From assembly GCF_002806975.1 (NCBI RefSeq), contig NZ_NIHD01000009.1:1-64000 (forward strand): a stretch of DNA of 64,000 bases, read 5' to 3'. Made by a program: the position numbers and the translations under genes. This document shows positions 28,616 through 38,018 of this stretch, piece by piece (the first letter of the stretch is position 1; each line of letters opens with the position of its first letter). This DNA is from Marinobacter aromaticivorans. GTDB taxonomy: Bacteria; Pseudomonadota; Gammaproteobacteria; Pseudomonadales; Oleiphilaceae. The notes under the pieces are model-generated. The model searched no databases. It saw only the letters and a list, made by a program, of their open reading frames with translations, and was not told where the DNA came from.

Positions 28616-29605
28616 ATGAAAAAGACACTCATTGCATCCGCAATCGCTGCGGCCACTATTTCTGGCACCGCGCTGGCTCAGGAAAGCAACCTGCCAACGG
28701 TTTACGGTAATATTCAGTATGTGCTTACACACACCAACGTAGATGGTGCGGGCTCTGTTGTAGATCACGCTGACAACGGCACCACTTTGGGTGTAAAGCA
28801 CGATCATGAAATCGCTCCGGGCATTACCGGCTTCCTGAAACTGGAGCTGGAAGGCATCAACGCCAATAATAAAGCCGATAGCAGTGGTATCGACGGTCTG
28901 GACGAGGCCTACATTGGTGTGAGAGGCGACGCGTTTGGCCAGGTGTGGGTTGGTTCCGACGATTCCATGTACGAAGAAGCCATTGACGAGATCTACAACT
29001 TTTATGAAGTGGGCTCCAACATTGGTGGCAACTACGACACCGGTGAAGGCGATCTGATTCAGTACCTGTCTCCATCCTTCGGTGGCCTGAGGCTGGGTGC
29101 GGCGGTTCAGGTGAACGGTGACTCCACACCGGGTGGCAAGTCCTACCCGTACCAGTTGGCGGCAATGTACGAGGTTGATGCGCTGGAGCTGGCGTTCGCC
29201 ATGGACTCCAACGACGGTTCTACCAAGTATTCAGACAATGCTCTGAGAACTCCGAAGAACAACGAAAACACCTACGGTATGCGTGCCAGCTATAACCTGG
29301 ACGACCTGCGTCTGACGGCTTCTTTCGAGACCCGCAAAGATGTAGCTGATGTGTTTGGTGTGATGGGTGTATATACCCTGGGCGCAAACCAGTTCGCTCT
29401 GTCTTACCAGCTGCGTGACAACGACGTTTCTGGCGACAAAGACGATACCGTTGCGCTGCAGGCCCTGCACAACCTGTCTGACAACATGTACGTCTACGTT
29501 GAAGGCTATCTGTCCAATGCGGACAAGGCGACTGAGTACAAGCTGGAAGGCAAGTCAGGTGACGAGCGTTCCATCGCAGCAGTTGGCGCTGTCTACTACT
29601 TCTGA
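28616..29605 (+). CDS. Gram-negative general porin
   Basis: This is an outer-membrane beta-barrel that lets small solutes diffuse. The 329 residues start with a signal peptide (MKKTLIASAIAAATISGTALA, cleavage before QES). The porin start LPTVYGNIQYVL follows. The body is rich in alternating beta-strand sequence and Asp/Gly loops, and the end, VGAVYYF, has the C-terminal Phe required for outer-membrane assembly. The gene stands alone between a regulated-looking upstream region and a terminator. Confidence 0.93.
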   Translation: MKKTLIASAIAAATISGTALAQESNLPTVYGNIQYVLTHTNVDGAGSVVDHADNGTTLGVKHDHEIAPGITGFLKLELEGINANNKADSSGIDGLDEAYIGVRGDAFGQVWVGSDDSMYEEAIDEIYNFYEVGSNIGGNYDTGEGDLIQYLSPSFGGLRLGAAVQVNGDSTPGGKSYPYQLAAMYEVDALELAFAMDSNDGSTKYSDNALRTPKNNENTYGMRASYNLDDLRLTASFETRKDVADVFGVMGVYTLGANQFALSYQLRDNDVSGDKDDTVALQALHNLSDNMYVYVEGYLSNADKATEYKLEGKSGDERSIAAVGAVYYF

Positions 29606-29639
29606 TCAGCTAACCAGCTAGTCAGTTAGTTTAGTATTG

Positions 29640-29670
29640 AAAACCGGTGGCCTCAGGGTCGCCGGTTTTT
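29640..29670 (+). terminator. Terminator of the porin gene
   Basis: AAAACCGG (29640-29647) pairs with CCGGTTTT (29662-29669), with additional GT pairs inside, followed by T. It lies 35 bases after the porin stop. Confidence 0.8.
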
Positions 29671-29698
29671 GCATTTTTGGATTCCGGAATTTACAGGT

Positions 29699-30607
29699 AT
29701 GGCAAGCATGGCGGAAGAGCTGGAAATAAAACTCAGTCTTGAGCCCGACATTCTGGTGCAAGCTCACAGCTGGCTGTCAGCTCAGCCAGAAGCTGAAGAA
29801 GGGAGCACGAAATCTCTTATAAACTGCTACTACGACACGCCAGGGGCAGAGCTCAATCAACAGCACGCGGCCCTGCGTGTTCGTCAGGCGGGTGATCAGT
29901 ACATACAGACACTTAAAACCCGTGGTGATTTCGTGGATGGAGCCCACCGTCGGCAGGAATGGGAGTGGCCAGTTACAGGGCCTACGCTATCGCCGGGTTT
30001 GCTGGCGGATACACCATTGGGAGAACGCGTAAACCTGGCCCGCCTTACATCGGTTTTCGAAACCAATTTCACGCGCCAGGTCATCATGCTGGACGATGGT
30101 GAAGCGGTGATTGAATGTGCTCTGGACGATGGGTTTATTGCCGCGGGCGGTCAGCAAAAACCGCTTCACGAAGTTGAATTCGAGCTGGTATCCGGTGATC
30201 CGAAACGCTTGCTTGTCTGGGCTCAAAGGCTTGCCCGGGCGTGCCCGGTGTTTCTGAACCTGGTCAGCAAGGCGGAACAGGGGTATCAACTTGCGGGGCT
30301 TGCCGTTTCAGAGCTCACGGCTGCTGAAAATACCGGTACGAAAGCCAACGGAGAGGATGACCTTGATCGTTTTTTAAAGCGGCTTAGCAACGCCTGGCTG
30401 GAGCAGGGGCGTGTGTCGCTTGAGGGGCTGGATATTCAGGTACTCGCTGCCCAGGCGGAAGCTTATGGGTTAGGCCAGGCCTTTGCCGAAGTAATTGACG
30501 CCCTGGCGGAAAGGCAGCCGGTGCAAGCGCTGCTGGGCAAACCGGAACTCGGTCAGTGCCAGCTTGGCTTACTGGCATACCGGGCCGGCCTTTCCCTAAG
30601 CGCCTAA
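29699..30607 (+). CDS. CYTH-domain (triphosphatase) protein
   Basis: CYTH proteins form an acidic tunnel that hydrolyses inorganic triphosphate or related substrates. The diagnostic ELEIKL (ExExK) motif occurs near the N terminus (ATG 29699; ATG 29708 is an alternative). Alternating basic and acidic residues follow (ALRVRQ, QTLKTRG, EVEFELVSGD). The protein has about 302 residues. It has a short C-terminal helical region rather than the full CHAD domain of E. coli YgiF (433 residues). ygiF neighbours glnE in E. coli; here the CYTH gene is separated from glnE by two inserted minus-strand genes. Its 3' end overlaps mgtE by 12 bases. Confidence 0.88.
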   Translation: MASMAEELEIKLSLEPDILVQAHSWLSAQPEAEEGSTKSLINCYYDTPGAELNQQHAALRVRQAGDQYIQTLKTRGDFVDGAHRRQEWEWPVTGPTLSPGLLADTPLGERVNLARLTSVFETNFTRQVIMLDDGEAVIECALDDGFIAAGGQQKPLHEVEFELVSGDPKRLLVWAQRLARACPVFLNLVSKAEQGYQLAGLAVSELTAAENTGTKANGEDDLDRFLKRLSNAWLEQGRVSLEGLDIQVLAAQAEAYGLGQAFAEVIDALAERQPVQALLGKPELGQCQLGLLAYRAGLSLSA

Positions 30608-31939
30608 AATGGTCTTGGCGATGCTGAAGTAAATCAACACGCCGCTTACATCGGCAATGGTTGTAATAAGTGGAATGCTTGCAGCTGCCGGGTCAATGCC
30701 CAGCCTGTTGAGCAGCAGTGGCAGCAAGATGCCTATAAGCCCGCCGGCAAGCACAACTGCGATCATGGTTATGGCCACGGTTGTGGCTATGGCTATCTCT
30801 GTACGGAACATGCCGACAGTCCACACAGTCAGGGCCATGGTCAGGCCAAGGGCTGTTGCGACCAGCAGCTCTTTGCTGAACAGCCGCAGCCAATCGCGGT
30901 TTACCACATCGCCCGTGGCAATGCCGCGCACAACCAGCGTGGCAGACTGGGCACCCGCGTTGCCGGCGCTGGCAACCAGAAGCGGCATGAAAAACAGCAG
31001 GGCCAGGTGGGCGCCGATAATGTCCTCAAAATGCGCTATGCCAGCGCCGGTAAAAATGTTGGCGAACACCAGAATCACCAACCACTGAATACGGGAGCGG
31101 TACAGCGAGAACGGAGAAGCGGTGGTAATCCCGGTGTCAAGGTTGCTGACCGTGCCGCCCTTGTGGATATCCTCTGTTGCCTCTGCCTCAATCACGTCCA
31201 TGGCGTCGTCGTAGGTGATAATACCCGCCAACCGGTTTTGTTCGTCCAGCACGGGAAGCGCCAGAAGGTCATATTTGGCAATCAGCCGGGCAACGTCATC
31301 CTGGGGCGTGTCGGTATGGGTGGATACCAGGCCTGTGGCCAGCAGGGAATCAATAACCGTGTCTGGTTTGGCGACAATCAGGCGGCGCAGGGATACCACA
31401 CCAATCAACACCCTATTCTCGTCAATCACATACGACTGGTAGATGGTTTCCTTGTTTTCGGCTGTTTTGCGCAGAATCTCAATCGCTTCGCTTGCCGTGA
31501 TGCCGGATTCAAACACCGCGTAGTCGGTGCTCATCAGTGCGCCAGCCGTGCCTTCGGGGTAGGCCAGAAGCGCGGTCAGGTCTTTGCGGTCTTCGTCGTC
31601 AAGTGTCTTGATGAGTTGTTGCTGGCGGGATTCATCCAGCAGGCTATAGAAGTCGGCCCGGTCATCGGATGGCATTTGGGCGACCAGCAGCGCGAGCTCA
31701 TCCAGTGGTGTTGCCTGTGTCAGGAGCAGTTGCGTGTCCTGACTGGTGTAGCCCAGCACCTTCGCCCGCAGGGCAAGAGGCAGGCTCCGGTACAGGGTCT
31801 CTCCTGTTTCGGCATCGAGATTCTGTTCGATAAACCCGGCAAGATCGGCGGCATTAAACAGGTTGGCTGCATCAACAACGGATTGGGGCTGGCCGGATGC
31901 AAGGGCATCCACCAGCGGCTGGTAGGTTACGGAATCCAT
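30596..31939 (-). CDS. mgtE: Magnesium transporter MgtE
   Basis: MgtE is a Mg2+ channel gated by intracellular Mg2+. ATG 31939 gives MDSVTYQPLVDALASGQPQS and 447 residues. The helical N domain (about 1-120) is followed by paired CBS domains (about 125-250, with ALMSTDYAVF and LLALPVLDEQNRLAGIITYD). Five transmembrane helices include the signature SAGNAGAQSATLVVRG. It is downstream of the K+ channel gene by 23 bases and probably co-transcribed with it. Its end overlaps the end of the CYTH gene. Confidence 0.95.
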   Translation of the reverse strand: MDSVTYQPLVDALASGQPQSVVDAANLFNAADLAGFIEQNLDAETGETLYRSLPLALRAKVLGYTSQDTQLLLTQATPLDELALLVAQMPSDDRADFYSLLDESRQQQLIKTLDDEDRKDLTALLAYPEGTAGALMSTDYAVFESGITASEAIEILRKTAENKETIYQSYVIDENRVLIGVVSLRRLIVAKPDTVIDSLLATGLVSTHTDTPQDDVARLIAKYDLLALPVLDEQNRLAGIITYDDAMDVIEAEATEDIHKGGTVSNLDTGITTASPFSLYRSRIQWLVILVFANIFTGAGIAHFEDIIGAHLALLFFMPLLVASAGNAGAQSATLVVRGIATGDVVNRDWLRLFSKELLVATALGLTMALTVWTVGMFRTEIAIATTVAITMIAVVLAGGLIGILLPLLLNRLGIDPAAASIPLITTIADVSGVLIYFSIAKTILGA

Positions 31940-31962
31940 AAACAATGCCCGGTGGAGACTGT

Positions 31963-33132
31963 TCAGTGAGCAGTGGAGGCTGAAGAATCCGCTATGGTCG
32001 CATCTTCCTGAAGGTTTCGCCATTTCTCGAGGAAAACGCGATACCGTTCCAGGGCATCCTGCACCACCGAAAGATCCGGCGTTTCGCTTGACTTGACCAG
32101 AACAATGAGGCCTTTGCCTTCAATCTCGTGGGTTACCGGCGGATGGCAGATAACTTCGTCGTTATGGTCGATGTAGGCCAGCGCAGTGCCAATGCCATGG
32201 CGGATCAGGGCGCTTACTATGTCAGCCCAGTTGAGGTCGTCAAGCTCCAGATCGTAGCGGTGAGGGTGGTCCTGCTCGTAATTGAACATGTCTTCCAGCA
32301 CTTTTTCCGAGCCAGGTGCAACCACCGAACGCACCATGATCTCAGGGTAGGTGCGAACCGGGCGTATGACCGCACGCACGCCAAGCTCCTTGAAGCGGCT
32401 GCGGTTTGCGTCGGTAACGCACTCCACTGTGGTTTTCTGGCCCAGATTAAGTTCGCTAAGGCGGTGGGATATGTCGAAGGTGAGGCTGTCTGAGTGGGGG
32501 TCAGATTCGTCACTGGCCAGTACGACAATATGCCTGGCGCTGCCAGCATGCACTGCCGTGAGCGCCGCAGGATCGAATCCCGACCCGTGGAAGTGCACGA
32601 TACCGAGATCGGATAATTCCGCCGGCAGGCCGCTGGGAAATTCCCTGGTAAGCAGCATGATCGGAATGGTTTCGTAACCCTCCACTGCGCGGATCTGCGT
32701 TGCAAAGCGCATAAAGTAGGTCACGCCGCCGTGCTGGGGCGTGTTGATAATGACAATATGGTTGTTCATTTTGTATATCCAGCGTCCGGTGATAATGCGT
32801 TCCCGGCGGTAGAACCGGTACTCGATAAAATCACTGACAATCAGGGTCAGCAAAGTAATGGCTCCCACGAACATCAGCAAAATGGTGCTGATCCGGCCGA
32901 TGTAGGTGACGGGGGCGAAGTCACCGTAGCCTACCGTGGCGATGGTGGTCATAGACATCCACAGAGACTCGAACAGAGTCAGGTCTTCAACCGCCCAGAT
33001 AATCAGTATCTGGGCAGTCAGCAAGGCCAGGAGAATTACGAACAGGCGCTTTACCCGCTTGCGAATGAGCCCACCCATGGGGATCTGGCTTTTCTCATGC
33101 TCTGCATTAAGGGGAAAGCGGTTTCTCAGCAT
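31963..33132 (-). CDS. Potassium channel with RCK (TrkA-N) domain
   Basis: This is a two-helix K+ channel subunit, presumably tetrameric in the inner membrane. The 389 residues contain TM1 (RLFVILLALLTAQILIIWAV, about 29-48), a pore helix, the selectivity filter TVGYGD at 66-71, and TM2. A cytoplasmic Rossmann-like RCK domain follows (NHIVIINTPQHGGV, VVLASDESDPHSDSL), then a TrkA-C-like tail. It lies between mgtE and glnE, divergent from glnE and in the same direction as mgtE, which suggests a two-gene ion-homeostasis unit. Confidence 0.92.
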   Translation of the reverse strand: MLRNRFPLNAEHEKSQIPMGGLIRKRVKRLFVILLALLTAQILIIWAVEDLTLFESLWMSMTTIATVGYGDFAPVTYIGRISTILLMFVGAITLLTLIVSDFIEYRFYRRERIITGRWIYKMNNHIVIINTPQHGGVTYFMRFATQIRAVEGYETIPIMLLTREFPSGLPAELSDLGIVHFHGSGFDPAALTAVHAGSARHIVVLASDESDPHSDSLTFDISHRLSELNLGQKTTVECVTDANRSRFKELGVRAVIRPVRTYPEIMVRSVVAPGSEKVLEDMFNYEQDHPHRYDLELDDLNWADIVSALIRHGIGTALAYIDHNDEVICHPPVTHEIEGKGLIVLVKSSETPDLSVVQDALERYRVFLEKWRNLQEDATIADSSASTAH

Positions 33133-33210
33133 CCGGCGTCGGCCTGTTCAGTCTCGGGTAAGTTCGTTATACAGTAACGGAAATATAACAGAGAGACAGG
33201 GGTTTGCATT

Positions 33211-36114
33211 ATGTCCGAGCCATGGAGTTGCCTTCCGTCGCCGTTGGCAGACGACGTAGCTGCCAGTTGGGAATCGGTTTTCCCGGAAGGTTTGCCAGGC
33301 TGGCTGCTGGACGATACAGGTCTCTCGGCTGAAATTATTGCCCGGGCCATGGCCCGCAGCCTGTTTCTGCGCCAGACCCTTGAGCGGCACCCGGAGCAGG
33401 TGCAAGCCCTGCTGGAATCCCGGATGCTGGGTGAACCGACTACCCCGGAATATCTTCAGGAACGCTGGAACGAATATCTGTGTGAAGTGGCCGATGAGCC
33501 GGGCCTGCATTCAGCTTTGCGGCAGTTCCGCCGGGAAACGCAGTTTCGAATTATCTGGCGGGATCTGATGCGCTGGGCCGACCTTCATGAAACCATGGCA
33601 GCGACCAGTACGTTTGCTGAAGTATGCATCCAGGGGGCGCTGGATTGGCTGCATGAAACCGCCTGCGAGCAGTACGGCACGCCCTGGGGAGTGGACCCGG
33701 TGTCGGGTTCGGAGGCGCCGCAGTCGTTGATTGTGATCGGCATGGGCAAACTGGGTGGGTGTGAGCTGAACGTTTCATCGGATATCGATCTGATTTTCGC
33801 TTTTCCCTCCAAAGGTGAAACCCGGGGAGGCCACCGTTCACTGGATAACCAGCAGTTTTTTATCCGGTTGGGGCAGCGCCTGATCCAGGCCCTGGACCAG
33901 ATCACTGCCGATGGCTTCGTGTTTCGTGTTGATATGCGCCTGCGCCCATACGGGCAAAGTGGCGCCCTTGCCCTGAGCTTTGCCGCACTTGAGACCTACT
34001 ACCAGGACCAGGGCCGGGACTGGGAGCGCTATGCCATGGTCAAGTCACGGGTGGTGGCAGGCGATCGCAAGGCCGGCCAGGTGCTGATGGAAAACCTGAG
34101 GCCGTTTGTGTATCGCAGATACATTGATTTCAGTGCCTTCGAGTCGTTGCGCAGCATGAAGGCAATGATCAGCCGCGAAGTGCGCAGGCAGGGGCTTGAG
34201 AACAACATCAAGCTGGGATCCGGCGGCATCCGGGAAATCGAGTTCGTGGTTCAGGCATTCCAGCTTATCCGTGGGGGTCGCGACAGAGAGCTGCAGCAGC
34301 GCGAGTTGTTGGTGATTCTGAATGAGCTGGAGGCACTTGAGCTACTGCCATCGAAGGTGGTCAATGAACTCCGCGAGGCTTATGTCTTTCTGCGCAACCT
34401 CGAGCACGCGCTGCAAGGCATGGAAGACAAGCAGACCCAGCTGTTACCCGAGGACGAACTCTCCCGGGCGCGCGTTGCCCTGATTATGGGCTTTGAGGAC
34501 TGGCAGGCCTGCCATGCAGTACTTGAGCAACATCGTGAAAAGGTGGCAACGCACTTTGCCAACATCATTGCCACGGAAGAAGATGAAGAGAACGGGCAGT
34601 CGTCTCTGGATGAGGGCTGGTTCGAACTGTGGCTGGCGGAGGTTGACGAAGTTTCGGATACGCAGTGGCTGGAGAAGCATGGCTACGAAGACCCTGCAGG
34701 CAGCCTGGCCCTGTTGGCCAGCCTGCGTGACAGCCGTACCGTTCAGACCATGCAGACCCAGGGGCGTAAACGGCTGAACCAGTTCATGCCGGTGCTGCTG
34801 CAAGCACTGACCGAGGTGGAGAAGCCATCCGAAACCCTGTCCCGCGTGTTGCAACTGGTTGAAGCGATTTTGCGCCGAACTGCGTACATGCTGCTGTTGC
34901 TGGAAAACCCCGGTGCCCGGACCCAACTGGTAAGCCTGTGCAGTGAAAGCCCCTGGATTGCCCGGCAACTGGCTGAAACGCCGCTGCTGCTGGATGAATT
35001 GCTGAATGCCGAGAGTCTTTACCATCCACCTGCAAAGGACGAGCTCCAGGATGATTTGCGACAGCAGATGCTCCGGATTTCCTATGATGATCTGGAAAAC
35101 CAGATGGAGTTTCTGCGTCACTTCAAAAAGGCACATACGCTGCGGGTGGCGGCTTCCGAATTGAAGGGAACCCTGCCGCTGATGAAAGTGAGCGATTACC
35201 TGACCTGGATTGCCGAAGTGGTCCTTGATCACGTTATCGACGTGGCATTTGCCAATCTGGTGGCGCGGCATGGTTACCCCGGGCGCGCAGACGGTGCTGC
35301 CAACGAGACGGATTTCGCCATTATCGGTTATGGAAAACTGGGAGGAATCGAGCTTGGCTACACTTCGGATCTCGACCTGGTGTTTGTTCATGGTGCGGAC
35401 CCGGAGCTGGTCACCGATGGTGACAAACCGATTGATAACGCGGTTTTCTACACCCGCCTGGGGCAACGCATTGTGCATATCCTTAATGCCCAGACGCCTT
35501 CGGGGCAGTTGTATGAAGTGGATATGCGATTGCGGCCATCCGGTAATTCAGGGTTACTGGTAAGCACGCTGCAGGCGTTTCGGAAATACCAGCTTAACGA
35601 TGCCTGGACCTGGGAGCACCAGGCTCTGGCCCGGGCCCGGGGTGTGGCAGGTTCACGCGACACTCTGGCGGCGTTTGAAGCCGTCCGTCATGACATCCTG
35701 TGCCAGAGCCGCGACAGGGAAAAACTGCGCCAGGACGTGCTGGAAATGCGTGAAAAAATGCGGGCAAATCTTGGTACAACGGAAAGTCGCAAAGACGAGG
35801 TTTTCCACATCAAGCATGACACCGGCGGTATCGTGGATATGGAATTCATGGTGCAGTACCTGATGCTGGCCTGGAGTAACGCGTACCCGGAACTCACAAA
35901 GTGGTCCGATAATATCCGCCAGATGGAAGAACTCGGCAGGGCCGGGGTACTGCCTGTGGAAGATGCGGAGAAACTGAGGGAAGCCTACATCGCATTGCGC
36001 TCGAGCATCCATCGCCGGGCACTGCAGAACCTCAACAGCCAGGTTGCGGCTGACGCATTTGTTGAGGAACGAAAGTACATCTGGTCGGTCTGGCAGAAAA
36101 TCATGTCCGGCTAG
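33211..36114 (+). CDS. glnE: Bifunctional glutamine synthetase adenylyltransferase/adenylyl-removing enzyme
   Basis: GlnE adds AMP to the regulatory Tyr of glutamine synthetase and removes it again, under PII control. The 967 residues (946 in E. coli) have two nucleotidyltransferase domains. The N-terminal removing domain has MGKLGGCELNVSSDIDLIF near residue 180. The C-terminal adenylylating domain has GKLGGIELGYTSDLDLVF near residue 705. A helical linker lies between. GlnA in this window retains Tyr396. A weak promoter is possible (TTCAGT-N17-TACAGT, 33147-33175). ilvE follows after 91 bases. Confidence 0.97.
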   Translation: MSEPWSCLPSPLADDVAASWESVFPEGLPGWLLDDTGLSAEIIARAMARSLFLRQTLERHPEQVQALLESRMLGEPTTPEYLQERWNEYLCEVADEPGLHSALRQFRRETQFRIIWRDLMRWADLHETMAATSTFAEVCIQGALDWLHETACEQYGTPWGVDPVSGSEAPQSLIVIGMGKLGGCELNVSSDIDLIFAFPSKGETRGGHRSLDNQQFFIRLGQRLIQALDQITADGFVFRVDMRLRPYGQSGALALSFAALETYYQDQGRDWERYAMVKSRVVAGDRKAGQVLMENLRPFVYRRYIDFSAFESLRSMKAMISREVRRQGLENNIKLGSGGIREIEFVVQAFQLIRGGRDRELQQRELLVILNELEALELLPSKVVNELREAYVFLRNLEHALQGMEDKQTQLLPEDELSRARVALIMGFEDWQACHAVLEQHREKVATHFANIIATEEDEENGQSSLDEGWFELWLAEVDEVSDTQWLEKHGYEDPAGSLALLASLRDSRTVQTMQTQGRKRLNQFMPVLLQALTEVEKPSETLSRVLQLVEAILRRTAYMLLLLENPGARTQLVSLCSESPWIARQLAETPLLLDELLNAESLYHPPAKDELQDDLRQQMLRISYDDLENQMEFLRHFKKAHTLRVAASELKGTLPLMKVSDYLTWIAEVVLDHVIDVAFANLVARHGYPGRADGAANETDFAIIGYGKLGGIELGYTSDLDLVFVHGADPELVTDGDKPIDNAVFYTRLGQRIVHILNAQTPSGQLYEVDMRLRPSGNSGLLVSTLQAFRKYQLNDAWTWEHQALARARGVAGSRDTLAAFEAVRHDILCQSRDREKLRQDVLEMREKMRANLGTTESRKDEVFHIKHDTGGIVDMEFMVQYLMLAWSNAYPELTKWSDNIRQMEELGRAGVLPVEDAEKLREAYIALRSSIHRRALQNLNSQVAADAFVEERKYIWSVWQKIMSG

Positions 36115-36205
36115 TGCGCCGGGTGTCGTCACATCAAAATTTCCTGCTAGAATGCGAGACGGAATATGAGACCCCCAAAACCGGTTTTTTTAGGAGCAAC
36201 GAAGC

Positions 36206-37132
36206 ATGTCGATGGCTGATCGCGATGGCGTTATCTGGCTGGATGGTGAAATGGTTCCCTGGCGCGAGGCCAAAACCCACGTTCTGACCCATACCCTGCA
36301 CTACGGCCTCGGCTGTTTTGAAGGGGTGCGCGCCTACAGTACTGCGAACGGCCCGGCTATTTTTCGCCTGCAAGACCATACGGACCGCCTGTTCCGCTCT
36401 GCCCACATCCTGAATATGAAAATGCCGTTCAGCAAAGAGGAACTGAATGACGCCCAGTGTGCGGCGGTTCGTGAGAATAACCTGGACGAAGCTTATCTAC
36501 GCCCGATGGCCTTCCTGGGTTCCGAAGGAATGGGGCTGCGTGCAGATAACCTGAAAGTTCACGTGATGGTTGCCGCCTGGAGCTGGCCTTCCTACATGGC
36601 GCCGGAAGCCAAGGAAATCGGCATCAAGGTGCGTACCTCCTCGTACACGCGCCACCATGTGAATATCACCATGTGCAAAGCCAAGGCAAACGGCAATTAC
36701 ATCAACTCCATGCTGGCGCTGAACGAAGCCATCGCCAGTGGATGTGAGGAAGCCCTGTTGCTGGATAACGAAGGTTATGTGGCTGAAGGCTCTGGCGAAA
36801 ACATCTTCATTATGCGGAACGGGGTTCTGCATACACCTGAGCTGACATCCTGCCTGGAAGGCATTACCCGCCAGACCATTCTGGATTTTGCGGCAGAGCT
36901 GAACATTCCCGTCAAAGAACGCCGTATTACCCGCGATGAGGTCTATGTGGCAGATGAGGCATTCTTTACCGGCACCGCCGCCGAAGTGCTGCCCATTCGC
37001 GAGCTGGATGGCCGTGCTATCGGCGCCGGCAAGCGGGGGCCGGTAACCGAGAAGTTGCAAGCCATGTATTTTGATGCGGTTAAGGGGAAGTTGCCGCAGC
37101 ATGGGGATTGGTTGACGCACATCAGCAAGTAA
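36206..37132 (+). CDS. ilvE: Branched-chain amino acid aminotransferase
   Basis: IlvE catalyses the last step of Leu, Ile and Val synthesis with PLP. The 308 residues match the family. EGVRAY (40-44 region) is conserved, the PLP Lys is Lys160 in CKAKANGNYINS, and GEGSGENIFI-type phosphate binding appears as AEGSGENIF. It follows glnE and precedes the LPS core genes, as in Pseudomonas. AGGAG lies 10 bases before ATG, and TAGAAT (36148-36153) may be a -10. Confidence 0.96.
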   Translation: MSMADRDGVIWLDGEMVPWREAKTHVLTHTLHYGLGCFEGVRAYSTANGPAIFRLQDHTDRLFRSAHILNMKMPFSKEELNDAQCAAVRENNLDEAYLRPMAFLGSEGMGLRADNLKVHVMVAAWSWPSYMAPEAKEIGIKVRTSSYTRHHVNITMCKAKANGNYINSMLALNEAIASGCEEALLLDNEGYVAEGSGENIFIMRNGVLHTPELTSCLEGITRQTILDFAAELNIPVKERRITRDEVYVADEAFFTGTAAEVLPIRELDGRAIGAGKRGPVTEKLQAMYFDAVKGKLPQHGDWLTHISK

Positions 37133-37242
37133 AAATATCCCCGAAATAGCTGGCGCGGGAGCCCTTTACCGGAAGAGTCAGAGTTCTGATAGGTTGAATT
37201 TCGCAGGGTGTTGTTAATTACTCCACGCAAATTGGAGGTGGT

Positions 37243-37956
37243 GTGGCAGGAGTTGTTCAAGGCCAGAATCCCGGGTCGCAATACCTTGTGTGTGAGGACT
37301 ATCTTCCGCATTTCAGTCCGTGCTGGTTTTCGGCCTCGTTCTGGGGTGCTTCAATAGAGCCCGTAACAAGTGGAGGCAGAGGCAGCGCTTGGCTTATCAG
37401 CGACGATGGTCGCAGTTGGGTGTTGCGCCACTATTTACGGGGTGGGGCAATGTCACGGTTGAATGCAGATCGGTTTCTTTTCGTTGGCACCAGCCGCGTG
37501 CGCTCATTTAATGAACTCCGGCTGCTGGAGGACCTTACTCGCGAAGGGCTCCCCGTGCCAGAGCCTATCGCGGCGTCCTGTATTCAGGTTGGTCTGTCTT
37601 ACAGAGCGTCTATTCTGATCAAACGAATCCCCGGTGTTACCACGATGGGGGATCGTTTTTTCGACCTCACAGCTTCGGAGTTAAGAAAAATCGGCTCCGT
37701 AGTCCGCAGTTTTCATAACCACGGTGTTTACCACTCCGACTTAAACTGTTTCAACATTCTTATTGGTGACGATGACATTTATCTCATTGATTTCGATAAG
37801 TGCCGGCGTTACCAATCCTCACCACAAAATGCCACCTGGAAGACAAAGAATCTTGAACGCCTGAAAAGATCAATTGACAAAATCTGCACGCCCGACTCGT
37901 CTGAAGATATTCCTGCCAGGTGGCAAAGCCTGCTTGAGGGTTATCGAGCAGATTAA
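37243..37956 (+). CDS. kdkA: 3-deoxy-D-manno-octulosonic acid (Kdo) kinase-like protein
   Basis: KdkA-type kinases phosphorylate the Kdo residue of LPS inner core at the cytoplasmic membrane face. The 237 residues start at GTG 37243, with GGAGG six bases upstream. Kinase motifs are visible: the Gly-rich start VTSGGRGSAW, LRHYLRGG, the catalytic loop YHSDLNCFNILI and the metal-binding YLIDFDKC. The family is related to WaaP. A WaaP-like heptose kinase is an alternative assignment. It opens the LPS locus. Confidence 0.8.
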   Translation: MAGVVQGQNPGSQYLVCEDYLPHFSPCWFSASFWGASIEPVTSGGRGSAWLISDDGRSWVLRHYLRGGAMSRLNADRFLFVGTSRVRSFNELRLLEDLTREGLPVPEPIAASCIQVGLSYRASILIKRIPGVTTMGDRFFDLTASELRKIGSVVRSFHNHGVYHSDLNCFNILIGDDDIYLIDFDKCRRYQSSPQNATWKTKNLERLKRSIDKICTPDSSEDIPARWQSLLEGYRAD

Positions 37957-38018
37957 ACCGACCAGTACATGCACTCGCAAATGATTTTTATCAACCCTCT
38001 GACAAGAAGGGGCTCCTC

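Noticed and set aside
31007..31969. 320-codon plus-strand open frame opposite mgtE
   Set aside because: Fully antisense to a clear MgtE gene; no domain recognised.
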